NCBI RefSeq assembly: GCF_003627795.1
Contig: NZ_CP032685.1
Location: 1,116,001-1,180,000, forward strand
Direction of reading: 5' to 3'
Source of the DNA: Rhizobium sp. CCGE531
GTDB lineage: Bacteria; Pseudomonadota; Alphaproteobacteria; Rhizobiales; Rhizobiaceae
DNA: 64,000 bases
Shown here: positions 44,707-53,376 of the stretch, one piece after another
How the letters are laid out: every line of letters starts with the position of its first letter
Position numbering within the stretch: the first letter of the stretch is position 1
Made by a program: the position numbers and the translations under genes
Notes under the pieces: model-generated
Databases searched by the model: none
Told to the model about the DNA's origin: nothing
The model's input: the letters and a program-made list of their open reading frames with translations, nothing else

Positions 44707-46356
44707 ATGCGAGATTGGAACACAAAGGGTCGCGACAGACAGACACGTCTCGAAGCCGGCCAGCGTTTCTCCGCCGGCAAGCTTGTCGACCCGCAGCACC
44801 TCGTCGCTTTCCTGGAAGCGATCCTGAAGCCGGGTGATCGAGTTTGCCTTGAGGGCGACAACCAGAAGCAGGCCGACTTGCTGGCCAAGGCGCTGTCCAA
44901 AGTCGATATCGCCAGGATACACGACCTGCATATGGTGCAGTCGGGCGTGGTCTTGCCTGAGCATCTCGATATTTTCGAAAGCGGCGTCGCCCGACGGCTC
45001 GATTTTTCCTATTCCGGCCCGCAGTCGGCCCGCATCGCCCGCATGATGTTCGGCGGCCAGATCGAACTAGGTGCCGTTCACACCTATCTGGAACTCTTCG
45101 CCCGCTACTTTATTGACCTGACGCCACAGGTGGCGCTCATCGCCGCGGTCAGCGCGGACAAGGCGGGAAACCTCTACACCGGGCCGAATACGGAAGACAC
45201 GCCAACGGTCGTAGAGGCGACGAGCTTCGGCAAGGGACTGGTCATCGCCCAGGTGGGCGAAATCGTCGATCGCGTGCCGCGCGTCGACATTCCCGCCGAC
45301 CAGGTTCATTTCGTAGTGAACGCCAAGCGCCCCTTCTATGTGGAACCGCTGTTCACGCGCGATCCTGCGGCGATCACCGAAACGCAGATCCTAACGGCAA
45401 TGCTGGCTATCAAGGGGCTGTACGCTCCCTATGGTGTGCGCCGCCTGAACCACGGTATCGGCTTCAATACCGCTGCCATCGAGCTGCTGTTACCGACATA
45501 CGGCGAACGACTGGGATTGAGGGGCAAGGTCTGCACGCACTGGGCGCTGAACCCTCACCCCACCCTGATCCCCGCCATCGAAGCCGGGTGGGTGGAGCAG
45601 ATCCATTGCTTCGGGTCCGAAGTGGGCATGGAAAACTATATGCGGGCCCGCCCCGACATTTTTTTCACCGGGCCTGACGGCTCCCTGCGCTCCAACCGTG
45701 CCTTCTGCCAGACCGCCGGACTTTATGCCTGCGACATGTTCATCGGCTCGACCTTGCAGATCGATCTTTCCGGCAACAGCTCGACCGTGACCGGCAGCCG
45801 GGTCGCCGGTTTCGGCGGCGCCCCCAATATGGGATCGGACGCGCGCGGCCGGCGCCACCCGAGCGAAGCCTGGTTGCGTGCCGGCAGCGAAGCCGACCCC
45901 GCCGCAGCCACCCCTGCCCTGCGCCGCGGCCGCAAGCTGGTCGTCCAGATCGGCGAAACCTTCGGCGACGGCATGGTGCCGATGTTCGTCGAGCGTCTGG
46001 CCGCCCTCGATCTCGCCGACAAGCTGCAGCTCGATCTGGCTCCTGTCATGGTTTACGGTGATGACGTGACCCATATCGTGACGGAAGAAGGGATCGCCAA
46101 CCTGCTGCTGTGCCGCGACGGGCAAGAGCGGGAGCAGGCGATCCGGGGCGTGGCTGGCTACACCGAGGTCGGCCGTGCCCGAGATCGTAAGATGGTGGAG
46201 CATCTGCGACAGCGCAAAGTCATCCAGCGTCCCGAAGACCTTGGAATAGATCCGTTGGATGCCGATCGCAGCCTGCTGGCTGCCCATTCCATCAAGGATC
46301 TGATGCTTGCCTCCGGCGGCCTGTACAGGCCGCCTTCCCGGTTCCGCAATTGGTAA
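44707..46356 (+). CDS. mdcA: Malonate decarboxylase alpha subunit (acetyl-S-ACP:malonate ACP transferase)
   Basis: A 549-residue CoA-transferase-like protein of the expected MdcA size. Blocks: RQTRLEAGQRFSAGKLVDPQHLVAFLEAILKPGDRVCLEGDNQKQADLLA, VALIAAVSADKAGNLYTGPNTEDTPT, LYACDMFIGSTLQIDLSGNSSTVTGSRVAGFGGAPNMGSDARGRRHPSEAW. It exchanges acetyl for malonyl on the MdcC thiol. ATG 44707 is chosen over 44683. First gene of mdcACDEGBH. Confidence 0.95.
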   Translation: MRDWNTKGRDRQTRLEAGQRFSAGKLVDPQHLVAFLEAILKPGDRVCLEGDNQKQADLLAKALSKVDIARIHDLHMVQSGVVLPEHLDIFESGVARRLDFSYSGPQSARIARMMFGGQIELGAVHTYLELFARYFIDLTPQVALIAAVSADKAGNLYTGPNTEDTPTVVEATSFGKGLVIAQVGEIVDRVPRVDIPADQVHFVVNAKRPFYVEPLFTRDPAAITETQILTAMLAIKGLYAPYGVRRLNHGIGFNTAAIELLLPTYGERLGLRGKVCTHWALNPHPTLIPAIEAGWVEQIHCFGSEVGMENYMRARPDIFFTGPDGSLRSNRAFCQTAGLYACDMFIGSTLQIDLSGNSSTVTGSRVAGFGGAPNMGSDARGRRHPSEAWLRAGSEADPAAATPALRRGRKLVVQIGETFGDGMVPMFVERLAALDLADKLQLDLAPVMVYGDDVTHIVTEEGIANLLLCRDGQEREQAIRGVAGYTEVGRARDRKMVEHLRQRKVIQRPEDLGIDPLDADRSLLAAHSIKDLMLASGGLYRPPSRFRNW

Positions 46357-46366
46357 GGCCGATGCC

Positions 46367-46678
46367 ATGGAAAACCTGCTCTATGAACTGAAATCGACGC
46401 AGACCGGCGGAACCCGTGCCGTCGCCCTGGTGGGCGTCGTTGCTTCGGGTAACCTCGAAATATTGCTTGAACGGCGGGAGGCGCCCGACCGATGCGTCAT
46501 CGAGATCGCAACGCCGGCCCATGGTTTCAGCGAGCTGTGGGCGGCGGTTACCGAGGATTTCGCGGCACGCTCCGCCGCCGGCGGTCTGCGCATCACGATC
46601 AATGATGGCGGCGCGCGCCCGGATATGGTGGCGCTGCGCCTGGCCCAGGGCGTGCGGCTGATGGAGAAGCCAGAATGA
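46367..46678 (+). CDS. mdcC: Malonate decarboxylase acyl carrier protein (delta subunit)
   Basis: A 103-residue carrier. The prosthetic-group site is the Ser in VVASGNLEILLERR near residue 27. It carries 2'-(5''-phosphoribosyl)-3'-dephospho-CoA, made and attached by MdcB and MdcG encoded downstream. The start is 10 bp after mdcA; the stop overlaps the start of mdcD. Confidence 0.93.
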   Translation: MENLLYELKSTQTGGTRAVALVGVVASGNLEILLERREAPDRCVIEIATPAHGFSELWAAVTEDFAARSAAGGLRITINDGGARPDMVALRLAQGVRLMEKPE

Positions 46679-47586
46679 ACAACCCCCACACGCTGCGCCG
46701 CAGCTGGTATGAAGAGTCCGCCCGCGGCCGGTTGTTGCATCTGCTCGACGCCGACAGCTTCGCCGAATTCCTAGGCCCGGAGCGGCGGGAGACGAGCCCT
46801 CATCTTGCGCTCTTCGATCTGCCTCGGCAGTTCGACGACGGCATCATCGTCGGTTCCGGCCGCATCGACAGCCGCCCCGCGCTGGTGGCCGCCCAGGAGG
46901 GGCGCTTCATGGGCGGCGCCATCGGCGAAGTGCATGGCGCCAAGCTGACGGGCTTGCTGCATGCCGCAGCTAAGATGCGGCGGGATACCGTCATTCTCTT
47001 CGATACGGGTGGCGTGCGCCTGCAGGAGGCCAATGCCGGTGAGCTGGCCATCTCCGAGATCATCCGCGCCGTGCTGGACGCGCGATCCGAGGGTGCGCGC
47101 GTCATCGGTCTTCTTGGCGGCCGGGCCGGCTGCTACGGCGGCGGCAGCCTGATTGCCGGCTGCTGTTCGGCACTCGTCATCTCCGAGCAGGGGCGCCTGT
47201 CCGTTTCCGGGCCGGAGGTCATCGAGACGAACAAAGGCGTGGAAGAATTCGACTCCCGCGACCGGGCACTGGTCTGGCGAACCATGGGCGGCAAGCATCG
47301 CTACCTGATTGGCGGAGCCGATGTCTTCGTCGAGGACGATATCGCCGCGTTCCGAGCCGGTGCGATGGCGGCGCTGCAACGGCCAGCCAGTTTGGATGAG
47401 ACGGTGCTGCAAGCAGAACAGACGCGGCTCGAACATCGATTGCGCCATTTTGGCGATGCCCATGATGCCACCGAGATATGGGCGCGGCTGCGGATTGAGC
47501 ATCCCGCCGAAATACCGGAGCGGGACACCGAGACTTTCCTGACCACAGCCAATATTCATCGGGAGAGCGCCGATGCAGCTCGCTGA
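46675..47586 (+). CDS. mdcD: Malonate decarboxylase beta subunit
   Basis: A 303-residue crotonase/carboxyltransferase-fold protein: VGSGRIDSRPALVAAQEGRFMGGAIGEVHGAKL, TVILFDTGGVRLQEANAGE, LLGGRAGCYGGGSLIAGCCSALVISEQGRLSVSGPEVIETNKG. With MdcE it decarboxylates malonyl-S-ACP. It overlaps mdcC by ATGA and mdcE by 14 bp. Confidence 0.95.
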   Translation: MNNPHTLRRSWYEESARGRLLHLLDADSFAEFLGPERRETSPHLALFDLPRQFDDGIIVGSGRIDSRPALVAAQEGRFMGGAIGEVHGAKLTGLLHAAAKMRRDTVILFDTGGVRLQEANAGELAISEIIRAVLDARSEGARVIGLLGGRAGCYGGGSLIAGCCSALVISEQGRLSVSGPEVIETNKGVEEFDSRDRALVWRTMGGKHRYLIGGADVFVEDDIAAFRAGAMAALQRPASLDETVLQAEQTRLEHRLRHFGDAHDATEIWARLRIEHPAEIPERDTETFLTTANIHRESADAAR

Positions 47587-48295
47587 TATCCTTTCCTCAC
47601 TCTTTCCCGCCGGCCACGAGGCGGCGCAGGCGGATGGGCTCGTGACCGGCTGGGGCCGGTTGGACCAACAAAATCGGATCGATCTGATCGGCATTGCCGA
47701 TAAGACCTATCCGGGCGTCGACGAGGCGGTAGCGATGGCCGCACATATCCTTTCGGTCGCTCGGCGGCCGGGCGGCTCGCCCCTGTTATTCCTGGTCGAT
47801 TCCGGCAGCCAACGGATGAGCCGGCGTGATGAACTCCTGGGCCTCAGCGAGGCGCTGGCACACCTGGCGAAAGCCCTATGGCTGGCGGAGCATGCCGGGC
47901 ATCGGACGGTCGGCCTTCTCTATGGCGGCAGCGCTGCCGGCGCCTTCATTGCCACCGCATTGGCCTGCGGCTCGCTGGTTGCCCTGCCGACCGCCTGGCC
48001 CGAGGTCATGGATCTGCCATCCATGGCCCGCGTAACCAAGCTGCCGCTCGCCACCCTGAAGGAAAAGGCCGAGACAACGCCCGTCTTCGCGCCCGGCCTC
48101 GATAATCTTCTTGCCACCGGCGCCATAGCGGAAGTCTGGGATCCGGCCGTCTCTTTGAACGCTCAACTCGCAGCACTTCTCGCCAAGCCCGTTTCGAGTG
48201 ATCTGCGGGCGCGATTGGGCGCCGATCGAGGCGGCCGGCCAAAAGCTGCCATGATTGCAGCCGAAGTAGAGCGGCTGGCTCTGATCCATGATTGA
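47573..48295 (+). CDS. mdcE: Malonate decarboxylase gamma subunit
   Basis: A 240-residue partner of MdcD: LVDSGSQRMSRRDELLGLSEALAHLAKALWLAEHAGHRTVGLLYGGSAAGAFIATAL, then TAWPEVMDLPSMARVTKLP. It forms the decarboxylase half of the complex with MdcD. It overlaps mdcD and mdcG at either end, consistent with coupled translation of subunits needed in equal amounts. Confidence 0.93.
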   Translation: MQLADILSSLFPAGHEAAQADGLVTGWGRLDQQNRIDLIGIADKTYPGVDEAVAMAAHILSVARRPGGSPLLFLVDSGSQRMSRRDELLGLSEALAHLAKALWLAEHAGHRTVGLLYGGSAAGAFIATALACGSLVALPTAWPEVMDLPSMARVTKLPLATLKEKAETTPVFAPGLDNLLATGAIAEVWDPAVSLNAQLAALLAKPVSSDLRARLGADRGGRPKAAMIAAEVERLALIHD

Positions 48296-48929
48296 TGTCG
48301 CCGCCCTCCGCCGCCACGATCTCGCCTATGTGTCCTCCGAAGCATGGCCCGGCCTGCTGCGCGGCCAGGTCGAGGGGGAATTGGAGCCCGATCTGCTTGC
48401 TTGGGCGGCATTGGGACGACCGGCAATTTTCCGTCGTCGAATCTGCGCCGACCCGATGGACACCCTACCCTTGGGCCTGCCTCTGCCTCCGGGCATGGGA
48501 CGCAAACGGCTTGCTCTTTCCTGCCCGCCAGTTGCCGTGATACGGACGGCGCCTCCTCCTCTATTGAAGGATGTGCTGGCCGCGGCGCCGGCTCGATGGC
48601 GCCCGACCATTGACGCGCTCCTGGAGGCAGTCCCCTCGTGTCGCTGTTTCGGAAGTCTGGCTTGGCAATATCTGACGGGCCTTTCCTATCTGACCGGCAC
48701 GTCCGATCTCGATCTTTTAGTCGAGTGTCGCGCGAGCACGGATGCGGCGCGCGCAGCAGCCTTACTCGACGCGATTGCCGAACGCGCGCCGATGCGTATC
48801 GACGCTGAATTGATCACGCCTTCCGGCACAGCCGTGCAATGGCGGGAATGGCTATCTGGAAATCCGGAGATCTTGATCAAATCCCATGCCGGATCGGCCT
48901 TGATTGCGCGGGAGGCGCTCTTTGCATGA
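48288..48929 (+). CDS. mdcG: Phosphoribosyl-dephospho-CoA transferase (malonate decarboxylase holo-ACP synthase)
   Basis: A 213-residue nucleotidyltransferase-like protein: MIDVAALRRHDLAYVSSEAW, then RCFGSLAWQYLTGLSYLTGTSDLDLLVECR with a GS...DLD motif, and IDAELITPSGTAVQWREWL. It transfers the prosthetic group to MdcC. It overlaps mdcE by 8 bp and mdcB by ATGA. Confidence 0.92.
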   Translation: MIDVAALRRHDLAYVSSEAWPGLLRGQVEGELEPDLLAWAALGRPAIFRRRICADPMDTLPLGLPLPPGMGRKRLALSCPPVAVIRTAPPPLLKDVLAAAPARWRPTIDALLEAVPSCRCFGSLAWQYLTGLSYLTGTSDLDLLVECRASTDAARAAALLDAIAERAPMRIDAELITPSGTAVQWREWLSGNPEILIKSHAGSALIAREALFA

Positions 48930-49780
48930 CGTTTCCGTTGCTGGCCGAACCACGTCCTGTCGCCATCAAGCATTGCGATCCCACATTGATCGGGCAGCAT
49001 GCCGCACGGGCGCTCATCCTGGAGGTGGAAACCTGGCCCAAGCCTGGATTGGTCAGCCACATCGACAACGGCGCTCATGCCGACATGGACGCCGATCTCC
49101 TGCGCCACAGCGCCCGGACGCTGGAGCCGTTCTTCATCGCGCTTGCCGAGGCTGGCGCCATGGATGCTGGCATGGATCGCCTGCGCCAAATCGGCGTGGA
49201 AGCGGAAAAGGCAATGCGGGATGCGACTGGCGGAGTGAACACCCATCGCGGCGCCATCTTCGGCCTCGGCCTTTTGGCGGCGGCGGCCGGCCTGGCGGCG
49301 ACGTGCGATTGGCAGGGGCCGCTCGGCGCCCTGATCGAGCTGCGTTGGGGACAGGACATCATCGGCAAGGCGCTAGAGCATGACAGTCACGGCGGCATCG
49401 TGGCGCGACGCTACCGTGTCGGAGGCGCCAGGGCCGAGGCGGCTGCCGGCATGCCATCCGTCTACGATATTGCCCGCCCGGCACTTGCCGAAGGGCGGCG
49501 CCTGGCGATGGGTGACGAGGAAGCCGCGAGGGTCCATGCATGCATGGCCCTGATCGCCGTGGTCGATGACAGCAATTTGCTCTATCGCGCCGGTCCCGAA
49601 GGGTTGAATTTCGCCCGCGACAAGGCCCGCGCCTTTCTGGCGGATGGCGGGGTCGGACGGGCGAACTGGCGCTGGGATGCCAAAGCCATTCACGAGGCGT
49701 TCGTCGCGCGCAATCTCAGCCCGGGCGGTTGCGCCGATCTGCTCGCCATAGCGCTGTTTACAGAGGTGTTGGAATTGTGA
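48926..49780 (+). CDS. mdcB: Triphosphoribosyl-dephospho-CoA synthase
   Basis: A 284-residue CitG/MdcB-family protein: ARALILEVETWPKPGLVSHIDNGAHADMDADLLRHSA and THRGAIFGLGLLAAAAGLA are signature blocks. It joins dephospho-CoA and ATP to build the precursor of the MdcC prosthetic group. The frame is open to 48839, but ATG 48926, overlapping the mdcG stop, is the natural start. Confidence 0.92.
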   Translation: MTFPLLAEPRPVAIKHCDPTLIGQHAARALILEVETWPKPGLVSHIDNGAHADMDADLLRHSARTLEPFFIALAEAGAMDAGMDRLRQIGVEAEKAMRDATGGVNTHRGAIFGLGLLAAAAGLAATCDWQGPLGALIELRWGQDIIGKALEHDSHGGIVARRYRVGGARAEAAAGMPSVYDIARPALAEGRRLAMGDEEAARVHACMALIAVVDDSNLLYRAGPEGLNFARDKARAFLADGGVGRANWRWDAKAIHEAFVARNLSPGGCADLLAIALFTEVLEL

Positions 49781-50697
49781 CCCTCGCGCTGCTCTGTTCG
49801 GGCCAAGGCCATCAAAATCGGGAGATGTTCGGGCTCCTGGCAACGGAACCCGATGCGCAGCCCGTTTTCGAGGCCGCGACCGCCGTGCTTGGCACCCACG
49901 CGATGGACTTCTGCCGGACTGCATCCGAAACCGCCTTGCATGCAAACCGCGAAGGCCAGATCCTGTGTGTGACGCGGGCGCTTGCCATTGCCGGCGTCCT
50001 TTTCCCGGCCGGCGCGCCAAGCGAAACGATGGTGGCCGGTTACAGCGTTGGCGAAATGGCGGCGTGGGGGGTGGCCGGCGTCTGGTCGCCCAAGGATACG
50101 CTGAAACTGGTCGATCAGCGGGCACGGGCAATGGACGCCGTGGCTGGACCGGATGATGGGCTCGGCTATGTGCGCGGCTTGCCACAGGCGGCCGTGGAAC
50201 AGCTCGCCGGTCGCTACGGTTGCGCAATTGCCATTGTGAACCCGGATCTTCTGTTCATCGTTGGCGGCGACAGGCGATCGATCGATGCGCTCTGCGTGGC
50301 TGCGCTGGAAGAAGGTGCCGCGCGCGCCGCCCCGATGGCGGTCCATGTCGCCTCCCATACCCCGCGGCTGGTCGGTGCGGTAGCACCGTTTGAGAGAGCG
50401 CTTGCCTCGGTGGTCATGAGCCGCCCGGCCCTGCGCCTCATGACCGCCAGTGGCGCCACTCTCGTTGGCGATCCGCATCGCGCTCAGAAGGGTCTGGCGC
50501 GGCAAATCGCCGAGAGGATCGATTGGGCGGGTGTGATTGAGGCCTTAGGCGAACGTGGCGTAACCGCGATCCTCGAACTCGGGCCTGGCCGCGCTCTGGC
50601 GGAAATCGCGGCCGTTGCCCTGCCTGCGGTCAGCGTACGCGCAATCGATGATTTCCACAGCCTCGCGGGCGTTAGGCCCTGGCTGGCTGCCCGCTGA
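49777..50697 (+). CDS. mdcH: Malonyl-CoA:ACP transacylase of malonate decarboxylase
   Basis: A 306-residue FabD-like acyltransferase beginning at GTG 49777, which overlaps the mdcB stop as GTGA: MTLALLCSGQGHQNREMFGLL. The nucleophile Ser is in VAGYSVGEMAAWGVAG (GxSxG) and the second active-site residue lies in VHVASHTPRL. It loads the first malonyl group onto MdcC. Last gene of a complete mdc operon. Confidence 0.92.
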   Translation: MTLALLCSGQGHQNREMFGLLATEPDAQPVFEAATAVLGTHAMDFCRTASETALHANREGQILCVTRALAIAGVLFPAGAPSETMVAGYSVGEMAAWGVAGVWSPKDTLKLVDQRARAMDAVAGPDDGLGYVRGLPQAAVEQLAGRYGCAIAIVNPDLLFIVGGDRRSIDALCVAALEEGAARAAPMAVHVASHTPRLVGAVAPFERALASVVMSRPALRLMTASGATLVGDPHRAQKGLARQIAERIDWAGVIEALGERGVTAILELGPGRALAEIAAVALPAVSVRAIDDFHSLAGVRPWLAAR

Positions 50698-50782
50698 AAT
50701 CAAAGCCTCGTCGCGGGCGATAATTTGATTTTCAACCGTCTCGAACGGCTCCATCAGCCAAAAACGAAAACAAGTGCATGCA

Positions 50783-50799
50783 ATTATCGTATGCATAAT
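50783..50799. promoter_or_regulatory. Candidate GntR operator, distal copy
   Basis: ATTATCGTATGCATAAT, 5-bp arms ATTAT/ATAAT. Its left half ATTATCG is identical to that of the second site at 50946-50962, 163 bp away, and the centre is related. Both lie upstream of an operon containing a GntR regulator gene. Confidence 0.45.
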
Positions 50800-50945
50800 C
50801 CGTTAGCGATGTGCCGCATATTCGTGCGGCTGCGCAGAAAACTTGAATCTCCGCGCGGCCTGCCACCAATCTTACGTCATTCCGATTGCTGTCATATTCT
50901 TATTTTGAGAGTTTGGCATGGCGCTCGCTCCCGCTATTGCATGCG

Positions 50946-50962
50946 ATTATCGCATACGATAG
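50946..50962. promoter_or_regulatory. Candidate GntR operator, proximal copy
   Basis: ATTATCGCATACGATAG contains the perfect repeat TATCG-CATA-CGATA and overlaps a second one, TGCGA-TTA-TCGCA (50942-50954). It ends 12 bp before the start codon of the Tat mini-ORF, so bound protein would block ribosome access or early transcription of the operon. Confidence 0.5.
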
Positions 50963-50974
50963 GGAGAGACGGAA

Positions 50975-51103
50975 ATGCACAATTTTTCACTTACGTCCCG
51001 CGACATCAGTCGCCGCGGTCTCCTCAAGGCCGGTGCCGCAGGTGCCGCTTTCGCAGCCTGGGTTCTGATGAACAGCAAGGAGGAAATGCCTGATGAGTTA
51101 TAG
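50975..51103 (+). CDS. 42-residue ORF consisting of an orphan Tat signal peptide
   Basis: ATG 50975 has AGGGAGAGACGGA upstream. The product is almost only a twin-arginine signal: SRRGLLKAGAAGAAFAAWVLM, with the consensus RRxLLK, then NSKEEMPDEL and a stop that overlaps the deaminase start by 11 bp. The body of any exported protein is missing. It may be a leader that couples translation to the deaminase gene, a Tat-anchored micro-protein, or a leftover after deletion of a binding protein. No cleavage-site AxA is evident, so it could stay membrane-bound. Confidence 0.6.
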   Translation: MHNFSLTSRDISRRGLLKAGAAGAAFAAWVLMNSKEEMPDEL

Positions 51104-51590
51104 CGAGGAATTCATGAAACGGGCGGTGGCCATATCGCGCCGCGCTCTGAGCGAACCGGGAACCGAACCCTTCGGCGCGGTCGTCGTCAAGGATGGCGAG
51201 ATCGTCGGCGAGGGTCTCAACCATTCCCTTGCCCATTTTGACCCAACGTCCCATGGCGAAATCGAGGCAATCAAGGACGCCTGCCGAAACCTGAGATGTG
51301 TCGATCTGACAGGTGCCGATATGTATACATCCTGCGAGCCGTGCGCAATGTGCGTGGCGACGATGGAAGTTGCGGGCATTTCGCGGTTGTTTTACGCCTC
51401 GTCCATGGCGCAGGCCGGAAAGGCGTTCGAGAACCTGACGAAAGCCGAGCGCCATCCGATCGACGTCGACAAGGTGCGTGCCGCCTCGGGCGCCCTGGTC
51501 GACGATCGCGACATGCCGTCCGAACAGCATCTCGGGGAAGAAGCCACAGACATCCTCGAAGCCTGGGCAAGAATGAAGAAGGGCCGGTGA
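51093..51590 (+). CDS. Nucleoside/nucleobase deaminase (CDA fold)
   Basis: A 165-residue cytidine-deaminase-superfamily enzyme of the guanine-deaminase/TadA type. The Zn site is HGEIEAI (His and catalytic Glu, about residues 52-58) with TSCEPCAMC supplying two Cys. EPFGAVVVKDGEIVGEG is the usual N-terminal strand block. The substrate is probably a purine base or nucleoside. In an operon with a GntR regulator and flavin reductase. Confidence 0.85.
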   Translation: MSYSEEFMKRAVAISRRALSEPGTEPFGAVVVKDGEIVGEGLNHSLAHFDPTSHGEIEAIKDACRNLRCVDLTGADMYTSCEPCAMCVATMEVAGISRLFYASSMAQAGKAFENLTKAERHPIDVDKVRAASGALVDDRDMPSEQHLGEEATDILEAWARMKKGR

Positions 51591-51591
51591 A

Positions 51592-52386
51592 ATGAAGAAT
51601 TCGCAGGGTGGCGCGAGGTCGCGGTCGGTCAACGACCCGACCGCAAAAGGCAAGGGCCCGCCGCGGGACATCGAGAACATGACGATGAGACCTGTGCCCG
51701 CGTCGCGGACGGAAGCCGTCCAGGAGGCGCTCAGGCAGGCAATCATCGAGCAGAAGCTGAGACCTGGCGCGAGACTTCCGGAAGACGCGCTCGGGGAAAC
51801 CTTCGGCAGCAGCCGCACCATTGCAAGGGAGGCGCTGGGCCGCCTTGCCGTGGAAGGACTGGTCGACTTGAAACCGAACAAGGGCGCATTCGTCGCCAAC
51901 CCGACGCTCGAGGAAGGGCGTGACATCTTCATGGTGCGCAGGGGGCTGGAGCAAACGGTCACCGGCCTTTTGGCCGGCAGGCTGAAACCGGACCAGATCA
52001 TGCAGCTGAAGGCCTTCAACGAGAAGGAACGCAGCGTTTCGGGCGTGGACGAGAGGGAGTCGATCCGTCTCGCGGGCGAATTCCATCTCCTGCTGGCGCG
52101 GATGACCGGCAACCAGCTTCTGATCCGCTACGTCACCGAGGTCGTGTCGCGTTGTTCGCTCATCCTTGCCATGTATGGACGGCCGCATTCGGCCGATTGC
52201 GGCGTTGACGAACACGCCGAGATCATCGCGGTGCTGGAGCGTGGCGATGCGCCGAAAGCATCGCACCTGATGGACCATCATCTCGAATCCGTCGCGGGCC
52301 GTGCCATGCTCGAAGCTCGGGCGGAGCACGATATCCGCGAGCTCCTGGCACCCTACGCCGCGCGCGTCAAAGGAATGACGGAATGA
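51592..52386 (+). CDS. GntR-family (FCD) regulator
   Basis: A 264-residue regulator with a 40-residue unstructured basic N-terminus, winged HTH (VQEALRQAIIEQKLRPGARLPEDALGETFGSSRTIAREALGRLAVEGLVDLKPNKGAFV) and FCD domain with metal-type His residues (GEFHLLLARM, DEHAEIIAVLERGD, HLMDHHLESV). It starts 1 bp after the deaminase stop and ends in an ATGA overlap with the flavin reductase gene. The paired operators upstream are its probable targets. Confidence 0.87.
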   Translation: MKNSQGGARSRSVNDPTAKGKGPPRDIENMTMRPVPASRTEAVQEALRQAIIEQKLRPGARLPEDALGETFGSSRTIAREALGRLAVEGLVDLKPNKGAFVANPTLEEGRDIFMVRRGLEQTVTGLLAGRLKPDQIMQLKAFNEKERSVSGVDERESIRLAGEFHLLLARMTGNQLLIRYVTEVVSRCSLILAMYGRPHSADCGVDEHAEIIAVLERGDAPKASHLMDHHLESVAGRAMLEARAEHDIRELLAPYAARVKGMTE

Positions 52387-53024
52387 ACATGAATGCACGG
52401 GCGCCGGACGGCGCGGCCCGCACAGGCTTCGACTTCACCACGCTGTCCGCGCGCGAGCGATACAAGCTGATGATCGGCTCGATCATCCCGCGTCCGATCG
52501 CGCTCGTGACGACGGTCGACGAAGAGGGGCGGTTCAACGCCGCGCCCTTCAGCTTCTTCAATTGCCTGTCCGCCGACCCGCCAATTCTTGCGATCGGCGT
52601 CGAAAACAATCCCGACATGTCGTTCAAGGACACCGGTCACAACATCCGCATGACGGAGGTCTTCACCGTCAACATCGTCTCCTTTGCAATCGCCGAGGCG
52701 ATGCACGTCTGCGGCACAAAATTTCCGCGGGGAGTGGACGAATTGAAGGAGGCGGGCCTGACAGCGATGCCCGGCACCAAAGTCGCCTCCCCTTACATTC
52801 TGGAGGCTCCGGCCGCCTTCGAGTGCCGGCGGCACGTGACGCTGGAACTGGGCAAGTCCCGGCAGATCATCATGGGTGAAATTCTGTTTGCCCATTATGC
52901 CGAAGGCATTGTGGACGAGAGACTGCACGTCGATCCGGCCGGGATTGACGCAATTGCCCGGCTTGGGGGAGACACCTGCTCAACTATTCGCGACCGCTTC
53001 GAGATGCTGACCCCGAAGCTTTGA
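52383..53024 (+). CDS. Flavin reductase-family protein (DIM6/NTAB type)
   Basis: A 213-residue FMN-binding split-barrel protein: YKLMIGSIIPRPIALVTTVDEEGRFNAAPFSFFNCLSADPPILAIGVE, KDTGHNIRMTEVFTVNIVSF, and HVTLELGKSRQIIMGEILFAHY. Such proteins supply reduced flavin or act as oxidoreductases. No monooxygenase partner is adjacent. It is translationally coupled to the GntR gene. Confidence 0.83.
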   Translation: MNMNARAPDGAARTGFDFTTLSARERYKLMIGSIIPRPIALVTTVDEEGRFNAAPFSFFNCLSADPPILAIGVENNPDMSFKDTGHNIRMTEVFTVNIVSFAIAEAMHVCGTKFPRGVDELKEAGLTAMPGTKVASPYILEAPAAFECRRHVTLELGKSRQIIMGEILFAHYAEGIVDERLHVDPAGIDAIARLGGDTCSTIRDRFEMLTPKL

Positions 53025-53376
53025 CGACGTTGCGTGTTCTACCGCGTTCTCAGACCCGGTAGAGCAACCATTTCAGAGAAAATTAGGGTACCGCGCTCTT
53101 GAAGGGGTAGCGTCGAGCAGTGTGCGCATCAATCGGAGAGCCGCTTTCCCGCTGCGATGGCTAAGCCGGCGGCAAAGGTCTCGTCCCGGCATTCATTTCG
53201 AAAATCGGCAAGACGAACAGCAATCTCGCGACTTTTCCATGTCTTGAATTTTTACGCGTTAACTAATAAATTTTCGTGTGCCATTTTTTATCATGACGTG
53301 AAGGTGACAAGACCTTACCTGGAATTTGCGTCTCCGGCTGCGCTTCCTTCCATGCAGACGCATAACCATCACGAGA
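53025..53376. other. Intergenic region without a convincing gene
   Basis: About 350 bp. A bulged stem (GTTGC plus TCTACCG paired with CGGTAGAGCAAC) at 53029-53068 could terminate the flavin reductase message. The minus strand around 53128-53235 reads as a 40-residue open segment with no start, possibly a gene fragment. The 53240-53300 part is AT-rich. No other feature is seen. Confidence 0.4.

Noticed and set aside
53128..53235. Minus-strand 40-residue open segment with LADFRNECRDETFAAGLAIAAGKRL
   Set aside because: Protein-like composition but no start codon, bounded by stops and no known motif. Left as a note in the intergenic entry.
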